Assembly (NCBI GenBank): GCA_950097015.1
Contig: CATNEN010000001.1
Location: 8,179,001 to 8,243,000 of the forward strand
From: Macrostomum hystrix
Taxonomy: Eukaryota > Platyhelminthes > Macrostomidae
Direction: 5' to 3'
DNA: 64,000 nucleotides
In this document: piece by piece, positions 22,367 to 34,500 of the stretch
Layout of the letters: every line of letters begins with the position of its first letter
Numbering within the stretch: the stretch's first letter is position 1
Notes under the pieces: model-generated
Seen by the model: only the letters and a program-made list of their open reading frames with translations
Databases searched by the model: none
Told to the model about the DNA's origin: nothing
Position numbers and translations under genes: made by a program

Positions 22367-24868
22367 ATGTCTGTTCTTTATTTGAAGGTGGAAGATGCGA
22401 TTCTAGCTAAGGATCTTGGTGGGATTCCAGCTAAGGGTCTTGGTGAGATTCCAGCTAAGGATCTTGGTGAGATTCCAGCTAATGATCTTGGTGAGATTCC
22501 AGCTAAGGATCTTGGTGAGATTCCAGCTAAGGATCTTGGTGAGATTCCAGCTAATGATCTTGGTGAGATTCCAGCTAATGATCTTGGTGGGATTCCAGCT
22601 AAGGGTCTTGGTGAGATTCCAGCTAAGGATCTTGGTGAGATTCCAGCTAATGATCTTGGTGAGATTCCAGCTAAGGATCTTGGTGAGATTCCAGCTAAGG
22701 ATCTTGGTGAGATTCCAGCTAAGGATCTTGGTGAGATTCCAGCTAAGGGTCTTGGTGAGATTCCAGCTAATGATCTTGGTGAGATTCCAGCTAATGATCT
22801 TGGTGAGATTCCAGCTAATGATCTTGGTGAAGTTCCAGCTAATGATCTTGGTGAGATTCCAGCTAATGATCTTGGTGAGATTCCAGCTAAGGATCTTGGT
22901 GAGATTCCAGCTAATGATCTTGGTGAGATTCCAGCTAAGGATCTTGGTGAGATTCTAGCTAAGGATCTTGGTGAGATTCCAGCTAATGATCTTGGTGAGA
23001 TTCTAGCTAAGGATCTTGGTGAGATTCTAGCTAAGGATCTTGGTGAGATTCCAGCTAATGATCTTGGTGAGATTCCAGCTAAGGATCTTGGTGAGATTCC
23101 AGCTAAGGATCTTGGTGAGATTCTAGCTAAGGGTCTTGGTGAGATTCTAGCTATGGATCTTGGTGAGATTCCAGCTAAGGATCTTGGTGAGATTCTAGCT
23201 AAGGGTCTTGATGAGATTCCAGCTAAGGATCTTGGTGAGATTCCAGCTAACGATCTTGGTGAGATTCCAGCTAATGATCTTGGTGAGATTCTAGCTAAGG
23301 ATCTTGGTGAGATTCTAGCTAAGGATCTTGGTGAGATTCCAGCTAATGATCTTGGTGAGATTCCAGCTAAGGGTCTTGGTGAGATTCCAGCTAAGGATCT
23401 TGGTAAGATTCCAGCTAAGGATCTTGGTGAGATTCTCGCTAAGGATCTTGGTGAGATTCTAGCTAAGGATCTTGGTGAGATTCTCGCTAAGGATCTTGGT
23501 GAGATTCTAGCTAAGGGTCTTGGTGAGATTCTAGCTAAGGGTCTTGGTGAGATTCTAGCTAAGGGTCTTGGTGAGATTCCAGCTAACGATCTTGGTGAGA
23601 TTCTAGCTAAGGATCTTGGTGAGATTCTAGCTAAGGATCTTGGTGAGATTCTAGCTAAGGGTCTTGGTGAGATTCTAGCTAAGGGTCTTGGTGAGATTCT
23701 AGCTAAGGGTCTTGGTGAGATTCCAGCTAACGATCTTGGTGAGATTCTAGCTAAGGGTCTTGGTGAGATTCTAGCTAAGGGTCTTGGTGAGATTCTAGCT
23801 AAGGATCTTGGTGAGATTTCAGCTAAGGATCTTGGTGAGATTCTCGCTAAGGATCTTGGTGAGATTCTAGCTAAGGGTCTTGGCGAGATTCCAGCTAAGG
23901 ATCTTGGTGAGATTCCAGCTAAGGATCTTGGTGAGATTCCAGCTAAGGATCTTGGTGAGATTCTAGCTAAGGATCTTGGTGAGATTCTCGCTAAGGATCT
24001 TGGTGAGATTCCAGCTAAGGATCTTGGTGAGATTCCAGCTAAGGGTCTTGGTGAGATTCTAGCTAAGGGTCTTGGTGAGATTCCAGCTAAGGATCTTGGT
24101 GAGATTCTAGCTAAGGGTCTTGGTGAGATTCTAGCTAAGGGTCTTGGTGAGATTCTAGCTAAGGATCTTGGTGAGATTCTCGCTAAGGATCTTGGTGAGA
24201 TTCTAGCTAAGGGTCTTGGTGAGATTCCAGCTAAGGGTCTTGGTGAGATTCTAGCTAAGGGTCTTGGTGAGATTCTAGCTAAGGGTCTTGGTGAGATTCC
24301 AGCTAATGATCTTAGTGAGATTCCAGCTAATGATCTTGGTGAGATTCTAGCTAAGGATCTTGGTGAGATTCCAGCTAAGGATCTTGGTGAGATTCTAGCT
24401 AAGGATCTTGGTGAGATTCCAGCTAAGGATCTTGGTGAGATTCTAGCTAAGGATCTTGGTGAGATTCCAGCTAAGGATCTTGGTGAGATTCTAGCTAAGG
24501 GTCTTGGTGAGATTCTAGCTAAGGGTCTTGGTGAGATTCCAGCTAAGGATCTTGGTGAGATTCTAGCTAAGGATCTTGGTGAGATTCCAGCTAAGGATCT
24601 TGGTGAGATTCTAGCTAAGGATCTTGGTGAGATTCCAGCTAAGGATCTTGGTGAGATTCTAGCTAAGGATCTTGGTGAGATTCCAGCTAAGGATCTTGGT
24701 GAGATTCTAGCTAAGGATCTTGGTGAGATTCCAGCTAAGGATCTTGGTGAGATTCTAGCTAAGGATCTTGGTGAGATTCCAGCTAAGGATCTTGGTGAGA
24801 TTCTAGCTAAGGGTCTTTCGAAAAATCTTTTGCCGAAAATTCCAGCTTTTTCTTGCTTTTTCGACTAG
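22367..24868 (+). repeat. 24-bp minisatellite, about 101 units, open in one frame for 833 codons
   Basis: Unit TTGGTGAGATTCCAGCTAAG plus GATC, from about 22,393 to 24,815. Read from the ATG at 22,367 it gives a repeated octapeptide close to LGEIPAKD. No stop interrupts it, because 24 is divisible by three and one frame of the unit has no stop. Recurrent variants are mostly amino-acid changing (CCA/CTA, AAG/AAT, GAT/GGT); silent changes are rare (CTA/CTC, AAT/AAC), so there is no sign of protein-level selection. No signal peptide, no recognisable domain. Most likely non-coding, but a secreted or structural repeat protein cannot be excluded without RNA. Confidence 0.9.
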
Positions 24869-25438
24869 TTTTAAACAAGAGGCTTGCAAAACTGTCTTTT
24901 TTAATTTTTTATGACGTGTTCTAGGTCAAGGTCACCCGTCATGTGCTACTACTATGCAGTGTTAAGCTAAAATGCATACAGCATTTCTTTGTCTCTGTAC
25001 ATGTAACGCGTTCATCTCATGCTGAAGAGAAGCTTTAGACTCCTGCAGTTTTCACAGCCCATTCGAATGGAATTTGAAGAAAAAGGAGGGAGGCGAGATT
25101 GAGCTGGTCATTTTCTATCTTACTTGAGTCTCGTAGATAAAAATGAGTTGCAAGCTCGGTTGCTGAAATAGCAATGAACACACAATGCGAGAAATCTGCA
25201 CAGTTTCTGGTGGGAAAAAGAACAATGAAAAACCAGTGGACAGTAAGTTTTCAGCTAATTCCTAGCCCTCGATGGACGTCATTGAACTTGCAAAGCGAGT
25301 TGTCTATTTTTTGCTCCTATTTCTTTCTATATAGCGAGTGAGACAATATTTCGTCTTTCATAATGAAATAAAAAGTTGAGTTGCAAAGACTTTAAAAACG
25401 ACTTTGCTGCTAAGACCGAACAATACTGAACAAGAATC
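24869..25438. other. Intergenic, probable iGluR-A upstream region
   Basis: About 570 bases of unique AT-rich sequence between the 24-bp array and the signal-peptide exon of iGluR-A. No gene or clear promoter motif was seen. Confidence 0.45.
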
Positions 25439-28400
25439 ATGCAAAGGTCTACAAAGCATCGATGCCTTGTTTTCTGTATCTGTTTTATAGTTTTCATTTT
25501 GTATATTCCTAAGGTCGAAGCGACGCGATACAAGTTTGGTAAGTTTTCTGATTGCATCGTGTAGAAATAATAGAAATAATGTTAGAATATTAGATTTAAA
25601 AGAATCTATATGTGCGAGCGTAATATCGATGGCCTTGAGAAATGGAAATTTAATCTCGGTCAACCTCAGTGACCTTGAAGGAATCCCAGTGACCTTGATA
25701 ATCGGGAAAGAAAATACCTCGTGACCTAGAAAATGGAAAGTTAACCACAGTGACCTTGAAAATCAAAGAGAACTTTAGTGACCGTGAAAGCGATAGAATG
25801 TAAACCCCAGTGACCTTGAAAATCAAAGAGAACTTTAGTGACCGTGAAAGCGATAGAATGTAAACCCCAGTGACCTTGAAAATCAAAGAGAACTTTAGTG
25901 ACCGTGAAAGCGATAGAATGTAAACCCCAGTGACTTCGAAAATGAAAAGCAAAATGGCGGTGACGTTATTATCGTTAAAGCCATGCCGATGAAGCTTAAC
26001 AATCTCGAGATGGGTAAGCCCACAGCCTCTGGAAATTGAAAGTAGTAAATCCAAAAAATGTATTTCTTAGTTGACCTTGAAGATAGCAAACCTCGCCAAC
26101 CCAAAGAGGAAGCCATGTTAATATTATGAAATCATTTAAACCTTTCAAAAATTGAATTTTTGTTTGAATCAACTCGGCAGTACTTTTCTGGCCGAAGCCC
26201 GGAGCTGTCGACAGCGCAGACGCCGAGTTTCTAAAGGTGTTTCGCGGCAGCCTAGCCAAGCTTTGCCGCGATCAAGACGCTGCTCTTCCCGCCGACTTTG
26301 CCGTGGAATTTGAAGAATACCTTCTGCCGGAGAATCCGCCATTCAGTCTGCTAGCTTCGTGTAACTTTCTAGTCTTGATTAAGGAGTAGTCGATTTAAAA
26401 AATATCCTAAAAATTAACAACATACTCAACCCGAAACTAAATCAATCCACTCAGACGCCAATCGTCTCAGAAACTCTTCCGCTGATATAGTATTCGCTGG
26501 AACAACATCCGCTAGCCCGTTGATTCGCAGCCATCTCGCCTCCCTGGTGGCGCCTCGTCCGCTACATTGGGTCGACCCGCCGCAGCTGTCAAGCCTCACT
26601 AGTGTCCTGTATCAAATCATTCGCATTGTGCAGCGTCCAGGTCTAGCATCCGGCCTCTCTCCAGTGGAAGAAAAAAATAAATTAGTCATTGTTGTTGGAT
26701 CGCCCTACCGACTGTCTGATGTTGAACCGCTGGTTGGCTTGTTCAAATTTGGCGTGATTTGTTTCACAGTTAACAGCTCAGATATATACGAGACGTTGAA
26801 TCAGGTGCGTGATTCCGGAGTGACAACAATACTTCTGCTGGCTAGTAGGAGCGACACTCGATGGTTCTTGGACGCCGGACTTGACACCAGCTTGTGGAGT
26901 CCGGAGTATCAATGGATTCTCTATGACTCGGTGAGGATTAGGGAGTCACAGAAGGGATTTATTAAGATAGAATTTCTCGAAAGACGCTCCTTGAGAACTG
27001 GACCTATTCTAAAGACACTCCCGAAAGAACTGGACCTATTCTAAAGACACTCCCGAAAGAACTGGACCTATTCTAAAGACACTCCCGAAAGAACTGGACC
27101 TATTCTAAAGACACTCCCGAAAGAACTGGACCTATTCTAAAGACACTCCCGAAAGAACTGGACCTATTCTAAAGACACTCCCGAAAGAACTGGACCTATT
27201 CTAAAGACACTCCCGAAAGAACTGGACCTATTCTAAAGACACTCCCGAAAGAACTGGACCTATTCTAAAGACACTCCCGAAAGAACTGGACCTATTCTAA
27301 AGACACTCCCGAAAGAACTGGACCTATTCTAAAGACACTCCCGAAAGAACTGGACCTATTCTAAAGACACTCCCGAAAGAACTGGACCTATTCTAAAGAC
27401 ACTCCCGAAAGAACTGGACCTATTCTAAAGACACTCCCGAAAGAACTGGACCTATTCAAAGGACCAGTTACCAAATGGACTGGACCTTATCGAACTGGAA
27501 TTTTTAGATTCCGATTTTCGTCGCAGCTATTTACGTCCTAACTAGGGTCACATGTAGTACAGATAAATGCACCAAAACGATCATAAATGCATCCCTAGCT
27601 AAATTATGTTCGACTATTTGTTTAAATATTTTAATTAAAGAATATTACGAAGCGATTCATAATGTCATTCAAATGACTTTCAGGCTCTTATTTTCGACGT
27701 GAAATCAAATTTGATGTCGGCCAACTCCAAAAACATCACCTCGATTGAGTTCGGACCGTACGATGAGACAGAGTTTGAGCTTTTGAACACTATCGAAGAT
27801 GTTATGCTCTACGACCTGCTGGGCATCTGGACTGCCTACTTGGGCAATATGACTTGCAATGTAAGAGCAGACATAGTTTTTTTAATTTTAGACATTTTTA
27901 TCCATAATTGGTATCCATTGTTACATTCCAGGCGCCAGTAAACAATACGACATATGTTGGTCTCACGGGCCAATTTAACCTATCGAGTGATCAGACTTTT
28001 GTGAGGCACGATTGGCAAATGCAAATTTATGCGAACTTGCTCAGTGATTCTGTTGCGGTAAGCGCAAAACTCTGCGAATATCTAAGGATTGTGACTTTAG
28101 AAAACTACAAGGATTCTTCTCAATCATCCATTTTATCAGATTGGCAATTTTTCAACTGTCGGTCGTTTTGCCATGTCCGTGCAAAAACCAAGATTCAACA
28201 ATCGAGAAAGTATTCTAAACGATTATCGCAAGATTAATCTCACGGTACTTGTCATTCCGGTAAGTTTGGGATTGTGTCATGGTGGCCCTTCTAAAAATCG
28301 GTTAAATCATAGAGTATAGATCTCAAACGAATGGTTTAAGTCCTGCGATTAAATTATCCAATTTCACTGAGCAATTACTCATCAATGTACAATAGGTTGG

Positions 28401-30638
28401 GAAATTTGGTGTCACAAGTGTACTTTGAGGGATGGGAAATTTGTATCGATTTAAAAGAAAGTCCCTTCTCTGCTTTTCTTTAACAAAAAAACAGGGCAGC
28501 CAGTACGTGCGCTTCAAAGAAGGCTTGGAGAATCGGACAGATTTGCCGTTGAAGCAGCGTCTTGAAGGCTTGTCGTTCGATTTGTGCATGGAAGTTCTTG
28601 CTAATCTTGGGGTGAGCGTGATTCTGCATAAAAGTCTGTCTAGAATTGCTATAAATAGTTCTATACGGTAATTCTGGCATGCTTAAAAACTAAGGGATCA
28701 GACACTAGACCCGCAGCCAGCGAGGATGCAGTTCTGCCCATTTCGCTGACTCCTGAGCACACGCTCACAGGTACTGTACGCAGGCACGCACTCACGCAGG
28801 TGCCCTGAATCATGTACCATAGTCCTTATCTGTGTGCCAATCTGTGTACATGTGTGCGCTCAGGGGTGAAGGGGGTTATAAGAATATAACCCCTCCGGGC
28901 TGGCTGCGGGTCGACTCTCACCAGATGCGCGCCCATGCACAAGCCACCTGCAAATAGTGTCACTCAATTATTCGTCGCGACTTACCGCGCCATATTTTCC
29001 ATCCGCAGCTGAAGAACTTCACAGTCTACATTCAGGAGGATCTGGTGTACGGCGCACAGGACGCGGAAGGAGGTTGGAACGGCCTGATTGGCGCCCTCAT
29101 CGGCGGGGTCGCCGACTTGGCCTGCGTCGACCTAACACCGACCTCCGCCCGTATGGAGGTGGTCGATTTCAGCTTGCCTTATTTCTCTACGAATTTATCG
29201 ATCTTATACAAGCAGAACACGAAAGATGCAACCAAGGAGATGTTCCAGTTCATGTTTCCTTTTAACACGGCTACCTGGTTTTATCTACTGGCCGCTATGG
29301 TTGCGCTGGCCATTGTGCTGGCTATCCTTCATAGAATCAGCCCCAACAGCCAGCTCTTCGACCTGAGGTACAGCATGTTCTTCTCGTTCGCTTCTCTTGT
29401 GCAGGTGAGCGACGGGGCTGTGTCGGGCACAAAGTTATCACTGTTTACCTATTCTCACCCTAAATCTCTTTGATTCTCACCCTAAATCTCGTTGATTCTC
29501 ATCCTAAGACTGTGTCATTTTCATCCCAAATCTGTCTCATTCCCATTATCCCAGGGCATTGTTGGCAACATTCCGGACAGGCCAAGTGGTCGCATTGTCG
29601 TGTGCGCCTATTGGCTGTTCGTGCTAATCATGTTGGTATCGTACGTTAGCAACTACGCAGCAATGCGGACACTCGCCCGGCTCAATGTTGACATCACAAC
29701 TGTGTCTAGCCTGTTGGACCAGTCCACCTACACCTATGGAACTCTGTCCAATTCCTCGTTGTCCTCGGTGTTCGCCGACTCAACTTTCAACGAAATGCGG
29801 CGAATTTTTCAGTCGATGCGGAGATTTCCTAACGGTCTATTCACTGATCCCAAAGTGGCTGAGGAAGCTGTTAAGTTAGGCAATTTCGCCGCAGTTTTGG
29901 ACACGCCAACCAACATGTACCTGAAGCAGCTCATCTGTGACTCAATTGTCACTGGCAATTTTGACAACACCGACACCTCGTTTGGCCTGCCTCGCCGATC
30001 TGATCTCAAACTGGTGATTGATGAGGAACTGCTGAAACTGATGACTAACGGACGGGTCGATCAGCTTTACAACAAGTGAGCAGTCTTTATGACTTTAATA
30101 AAAAAATAATTTCTGGAGGGCTGTGGGCAATGGCACATCGTTTGGTGAAACCCTGAGCTGACTCCTGAGCACACACGCACACAGATACCGCACGCAGGCA
30201 TACGCTCAGACCTCAAGGTCAGAAGTTAGAATCTCAAATAACCACATAATCATCCACATTGTCCCATAATCAGAGGAATGCGATTCATTGTTAAACGCAT
30301 GGACAGAAATTTCGTTCCGGTTAAAAAATCTCCCCTACCCCCTCAGATACTTTCAAGTGCCGCTGTCGTCACGTCCGAAATGCACCGCTAATCCTTTGGC
30401 CGGGGCGATACCCACTGAGCCAGTGGATCTGGAGCCGCGATCTGGAGCGCTAACCCTGCACAACACCCTGGGCCTGCTAGTGGTCAACATTGTTGGCTGC
30501 TGTTTGACCCTAATAGCTGCCACATTTGAGTACTTGTTCAACATGCGAAAGATGCACAATGAGAAGGATCAAAAGTCCGTGCAGCTGAGAAGGCGTAGCG
30601 TGATTACTGATCTGTTTAGCAGGCAGAGCACAGTTTGA
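25439..30638 (+). CDS. Ionotropic glutamate receptor subunit, divergent (iGluR-A)
   Basis: Ligand-gated cation channel subunit. Exons: 25439-25538, 26181-26358, 26471-26930, 27684-27860, 27932-28057, 28140-28259, 28495-28611, 29009-29404, 29555-30075, 30347-30638; 2,487 bases, 828 residues, near the usual 850-950. Domain order: signal peptide (about 1-28, MQRSTKHRCLVFCICFIVF), amino-terminal domain (about 30-380), ligand-binding S1 (about 385-510), M1 (514-533), pore loop with FFSFASLVQ (Gln558 at the Q/R site), M3 (572-592, SYVSNYAAM in place of SYTANLAAF), S2 (about 600-730), M4 (IVGCCLTLIAATFEYLF), short basic tail. Binding-pocket residues: Thr469, Arg474, Ser626, Asp674. Splice sites are GT-AG; the exon 2 donor GTGTAA is weak but required by phase. 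It is convergent with its paralogue iGluR-B, with a 941-base gap. Too divergent to assign to AMPA, kainate or NMDA classes by eye. Confidence 0.92.
25715..25935 (+). repeat. 60-bp tandem repeat, about 3 copies (iGluR-A intron 1)
   Basis: Three near-identical 60-base units starting AACCCCAGTGACCTTGAAAA and continuing through TTTAGTGACCGTGAAAGCG. Flanking half-units with CAGTGACCTTGA run further on both sides. Confidence 0.9.
26993..27462 (+). repeat. 32-bp tandem repeat, about 14 copies (iGluR-A intron 3)
   Basis: Nearly perfect copies of a 32-base unit containing GAACTGGACCTATTCTAAAG and ACACTCCCGAAA. Homogeneous throughout, so recently expanded. It starts 60 bases after the exon 3 donor. 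Confidence 0.95.
28695..28825 (-). mobile_element. SINE family A fragment (iGluR-A intron 7)
   Basis: Carries the body landmark GACACTAGACCCGCAGCC on the plus strand, then CTGACTCCTGAGCACACG and an ACTCACGCAGGTG end. Tail side and tRNA-like head are missing. Confidence 0.6.
29450..29545 (+). repeat. Short 22-bp tandem repeat (iGluR-A intron 8)
   Basis: About four imperfect units of ATTCTCACCCTAAATCTC filling most of the 150-base intron between the M2 and M3 exons and reaching close to its acceptor. Confidence 0.75.
30105..30205 (-). mobile_element. SINE family A fragment (iGluR-A intron 9)
   Basis: Starts with the tail-side landmark AATTTCTGGAGGGCTGTGGG on the plus strand, then CTGACTCCTGAGCACACACG and ACGCAGGCATACGCTC. 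The tRNA-like head is missing. Confidence 0.6.
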
Positions 30639-31579
30639 CCCGGATCTGAGTGAAAGCTATGAAGATTCTGGTTGAATGTAGACAGCTACATCAGATCCGG
30701 GAAAGAAGGAATCTTAATACTCGTATAGCTGACATTGTCAGAGGTTGATATTCATGCCTTGTGCACATTTTAACGTGTGAAAAGTCATCCCAATTGGCTT
30801 AGAAGTTCACTTTTTTATGACTTTAAGCTTTATGACTTTAAGCGAACAAATTGGAATCATTTTGGACTTATATGCATGTCACATTATTTAAAAAATCTAT
30901 TAATTATTTTATATATCGCATTTATAACGCCACCTACGAGTATTTTGCTTCTCGACATCTCGCATAAAATAAGTACACGGTATATTTTTTGTTATACTGG
31001 ACTAGAAAAGCTCCCACTAACTATAACTTAACTGAACGAACCACGAACGAATCAGCGAAAACGTTAAACATAAATTATTTGTTAAACGAGTACAAAAGTT
31101 TGTCTATAATACGAATTCCTGAATACATGTGTACATAAATACGCAACTACACAACTAACAAAATGTATGCAAGTAACTTCTTGGTTGCAACTTAATGTGA
31201 TTTGGCCAGATATGTACAATACGTGTAAAAGTCACTATGAAAAAGAATACCGAAAATAAATATGGAACTGATAAAAGTGAAAAGCAAGAAACTTTGCGCT
31301 CTTTTGTGCCTGCTCATCGTTCTTCAGATATATTTTTCGATTTGGGAGCGAATGATACATGGAAATCTAGAAATTTTCATATAGAAATTGAGTACAGTTT
31401 GATTTATATAAGGATATTAAAGAATTCTGACATGATATCATGTTAAAGGGTTAACTTTTAATTACAAATTGACAAGAAAATAATGGTTTACAGAATACTA
31501 CTATAACTTAGATAGTTATACATATATATAATGTAAAAATTTTCATATTGTGAGCCAAAAAAAAATTATTCTCATCGAC
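30639..31579. other. 3' ends of two convergent iGluR genes
   Basis: AT-rich gap between the stop codons of iGluR-A and iGluR-B. An AATAAA on the plus strand at 31,255-31,260 could end the iGluR-A transcript, but it is over 600 bases from the stop. No gene-like frame. The two 3'UTRs may overlap as antisense partners. Confidence 0.5.
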
Positions 31580-34500
31580 TCAAGCCGACGATTCCATTTG
31601 GTCCAAATCGTTATTCAGCTTCGGCATCGCCGCGTTCAACTCCGCCTTCTTCTGTGCTGCTCGCTTTTTTCGCTTGGTGTTCCACATTTTGCAGCGAAGA
31701 TAGCCGAACTCAACAGCAGCCAGCAGCAAAGTCAGCACGCAGCCAACCAGGTTGATGACGGCGATGCCGAGAGTATTGTTAAGTGTCAGGGCGCCATTTT
31801 TTGTATTGAAAATTGGCGGCTCGTCTGGTATGTAGTCCCGAAGTAGATCCGGAAAAGTTGTACTACGACAATTCGGTAAGTCAGCGGCGTCTAATGTGAA
31901 ATATCTAAATAAAAGGTGAGGTTTGTGAAAATCAGAAAGATGTTTATTTTTTTAATCTGAGTCCTGACTATTATAAAAAAATTTCAAAGCAAAAACAAAC
32001 AGAAAACAATTGAACAAAAATTGAATAAAAGCAATTTAACAAGAAAGTGTTTAAAAAATTAAGAAGAGTCATCTATTGAATTAGATGGACTAGCCGCTAT
32101 TATTAAAAAGTAGAAAAGTAATTATCTGTGATTATATTTAATTGTATTGTTAATTGTAATTTAATTTAATGTAGTTAAAATTAATAGTTACGTGTTGAAT
32201 TTTAAAGCGTCTTATCAAAGATTTTTCTATATAGTATAAAACTTTATTGAAAATATTTATTTTATTATTATTGATACTGTATTTCTTTCATTAATTATTA
32301 TTTTTTTCATTAGAAAGTATTGATTACTTTCTACCAGAAAATACGCTAGTACGACAATAGCCAACTTCACGAGCTATACAAATATATTATTTATTAGCAG
32401 TTAACTCGAATACAAAAGATTATATATCTTCAGGTGATCTTCAAAAATTTTATTAATGTAGTATAAGGCATAAGGTAATGTCTTGATTATTTTTACTATT
32501 TCTAAAATTTTTCTAATACTTAAAAAAATATTTTTTGCTTTACTCACTGCTTGTACAGCCTGTCCCTAAGTCCATTGTTGATGAGTTGAGAAATGGCCTG
32601 GTCGATGATAAAGTCGTACTCGGCTGACATCGGTATACCGAATGAAGCGCTCTGCGTGCTGAATGCCCCGGTGTTGACAGCGTTACAGATGAACTGGCTG
32701 TAATACTGGTTCATTGCACTGTCGTAGATCAAAGCGTAAGTTCCATTCTGCACTTGCTCAAGCGCCACATCTAGATTTGGAAGCAAACTTTTGTTTCTAT
32801 TATCAGTCATGTGGCGATAAATTTGCTGCTGAACATTGTCCGTCGAATTTTGGAACATTGCCAGATAGGATGTGCCAACCACTGTGCCATAATTATAAGT
32901 AGTCTGAGCATACAGAGTGGATAGGCTGGTAATATCGGATTGCAGTCGACTCAGCGTACGGCTAGCCGCATAATTGGTGACGTAGGCTACTAGAATCACG
33001 AATGCGAATAGCCAATAGACTGCAATAACCAACTGACCAGATGGTCTGTCTGGCGGAGTACCTGTGATGCCCTGCAACAAATAAAGTTAAAAAAATTGCC
33101 ACTCGATACAGCACTAGTTATTTCTTTCAGGAATCTTACTGTTTAACAGGTAGGTCTGACGGGTAGGTCTAAAAGGTAGCTATTCTGTATTGCAGATTGT
33201 CTGTCTATCAGGTATCTAACAGGTAGCTCTCTTGTGTTTGACATGTACCGAAAAAAGCCAAAGAATTTTACCTGGATGAGTGAAGCAAAGCTAAAAAAGA
33301 TGGTCTCATAAATTCCGAAGTTGGCAGCATTCCTGCTAAGCTGGTGCAGTACGGTTAGCACAATCGATAATCCAACCACGGAGCCAATCACAGCTAGCCA
33401 GGTGTACAAATGAAACGGCCTCATAAACTGGAACATAGATATCAGTGGATTCTCTAAACGCTTCTTATAAAGAATGGTCAGCTGAAAGCTAAGATAGGGC
33501 TGCGTGAATTTCAACACTTGACGCCTGGTTTCAGTGTCCGACAGACTGGCACAGGCTAGATCCGCTTTGCCCTGAATCAGTGTCTGTACAATGCCATTCC
33601 AGTTGCCCTGACTGTCTTGTACGCCGTATTGACCGTCCGGCTGAATGAAGAAGTTGACGTCCTTGACCTAGAAGAGTGATTTTGCTTGTAGTTTAGTTTA
33701 TTATTTTCCGCGAGTTCATTAATAAGTGGCTTTTAACAATGTGCAATCGAAAACTGATTGACAGGTAGGATTGGTGTATAAAATTTTGGTTTGATATCTA
33801 AAACATAAAGCTTAAAATTATCTAACAGTCGAGGTACCTATCTAAAAAGTGAGTTCTATATCTAACTGTGGACGTCGATATCTAACAGGTCAAGTCCATA
33901 TCCAACATGTCAGGTTGATATCTAACATGTCAGGTTGATATCTAACATGTCAGGTTGATATCTAACATGTCAGGTTGATATCTAACATGTCAGGTTGATA
34001 TCTAACATGTCAGGTTGATATCTAACATGTCAGGTTGATATCTAACAGGTCAGGTTAGTTGACTTCATAGACGATATTGAAAGTGCACGCTAATCTCACT
34101 CACCGACATGTTGCTCAGAATTTCTTTGCATATATCGATAGCGAATCCGTTTAGTCTATCGTATAGCGGTAGTTCCGTTCTGTTCTCGTAACCCTTCTTG
34201 TACTGAACAAAAGGCGGCTTCTGTAACATTAGATTTAAAAATCAATTATGCACGCTGAATAAAACTGCTTTTACAGCTTAAACTTAAGGTAACGCTAGTT
34301 CGATTCAATTTCTAAAAGGTAGACTATTTGTCTGCTTTGGTAACAGACAGTTTCTTTGTCTAACAGGTCGTTTCTGTCTAACAGGTTGATGCTAGTAATC
34401 GTATCTAACAGGTTGATGCGTGTGTCTAACAGGTTGATGCTTGTGTCTAACAGGTTGATGCCTGTGTCTAACAGGTTGATGCGTGTGTCTAACAGGTTGA

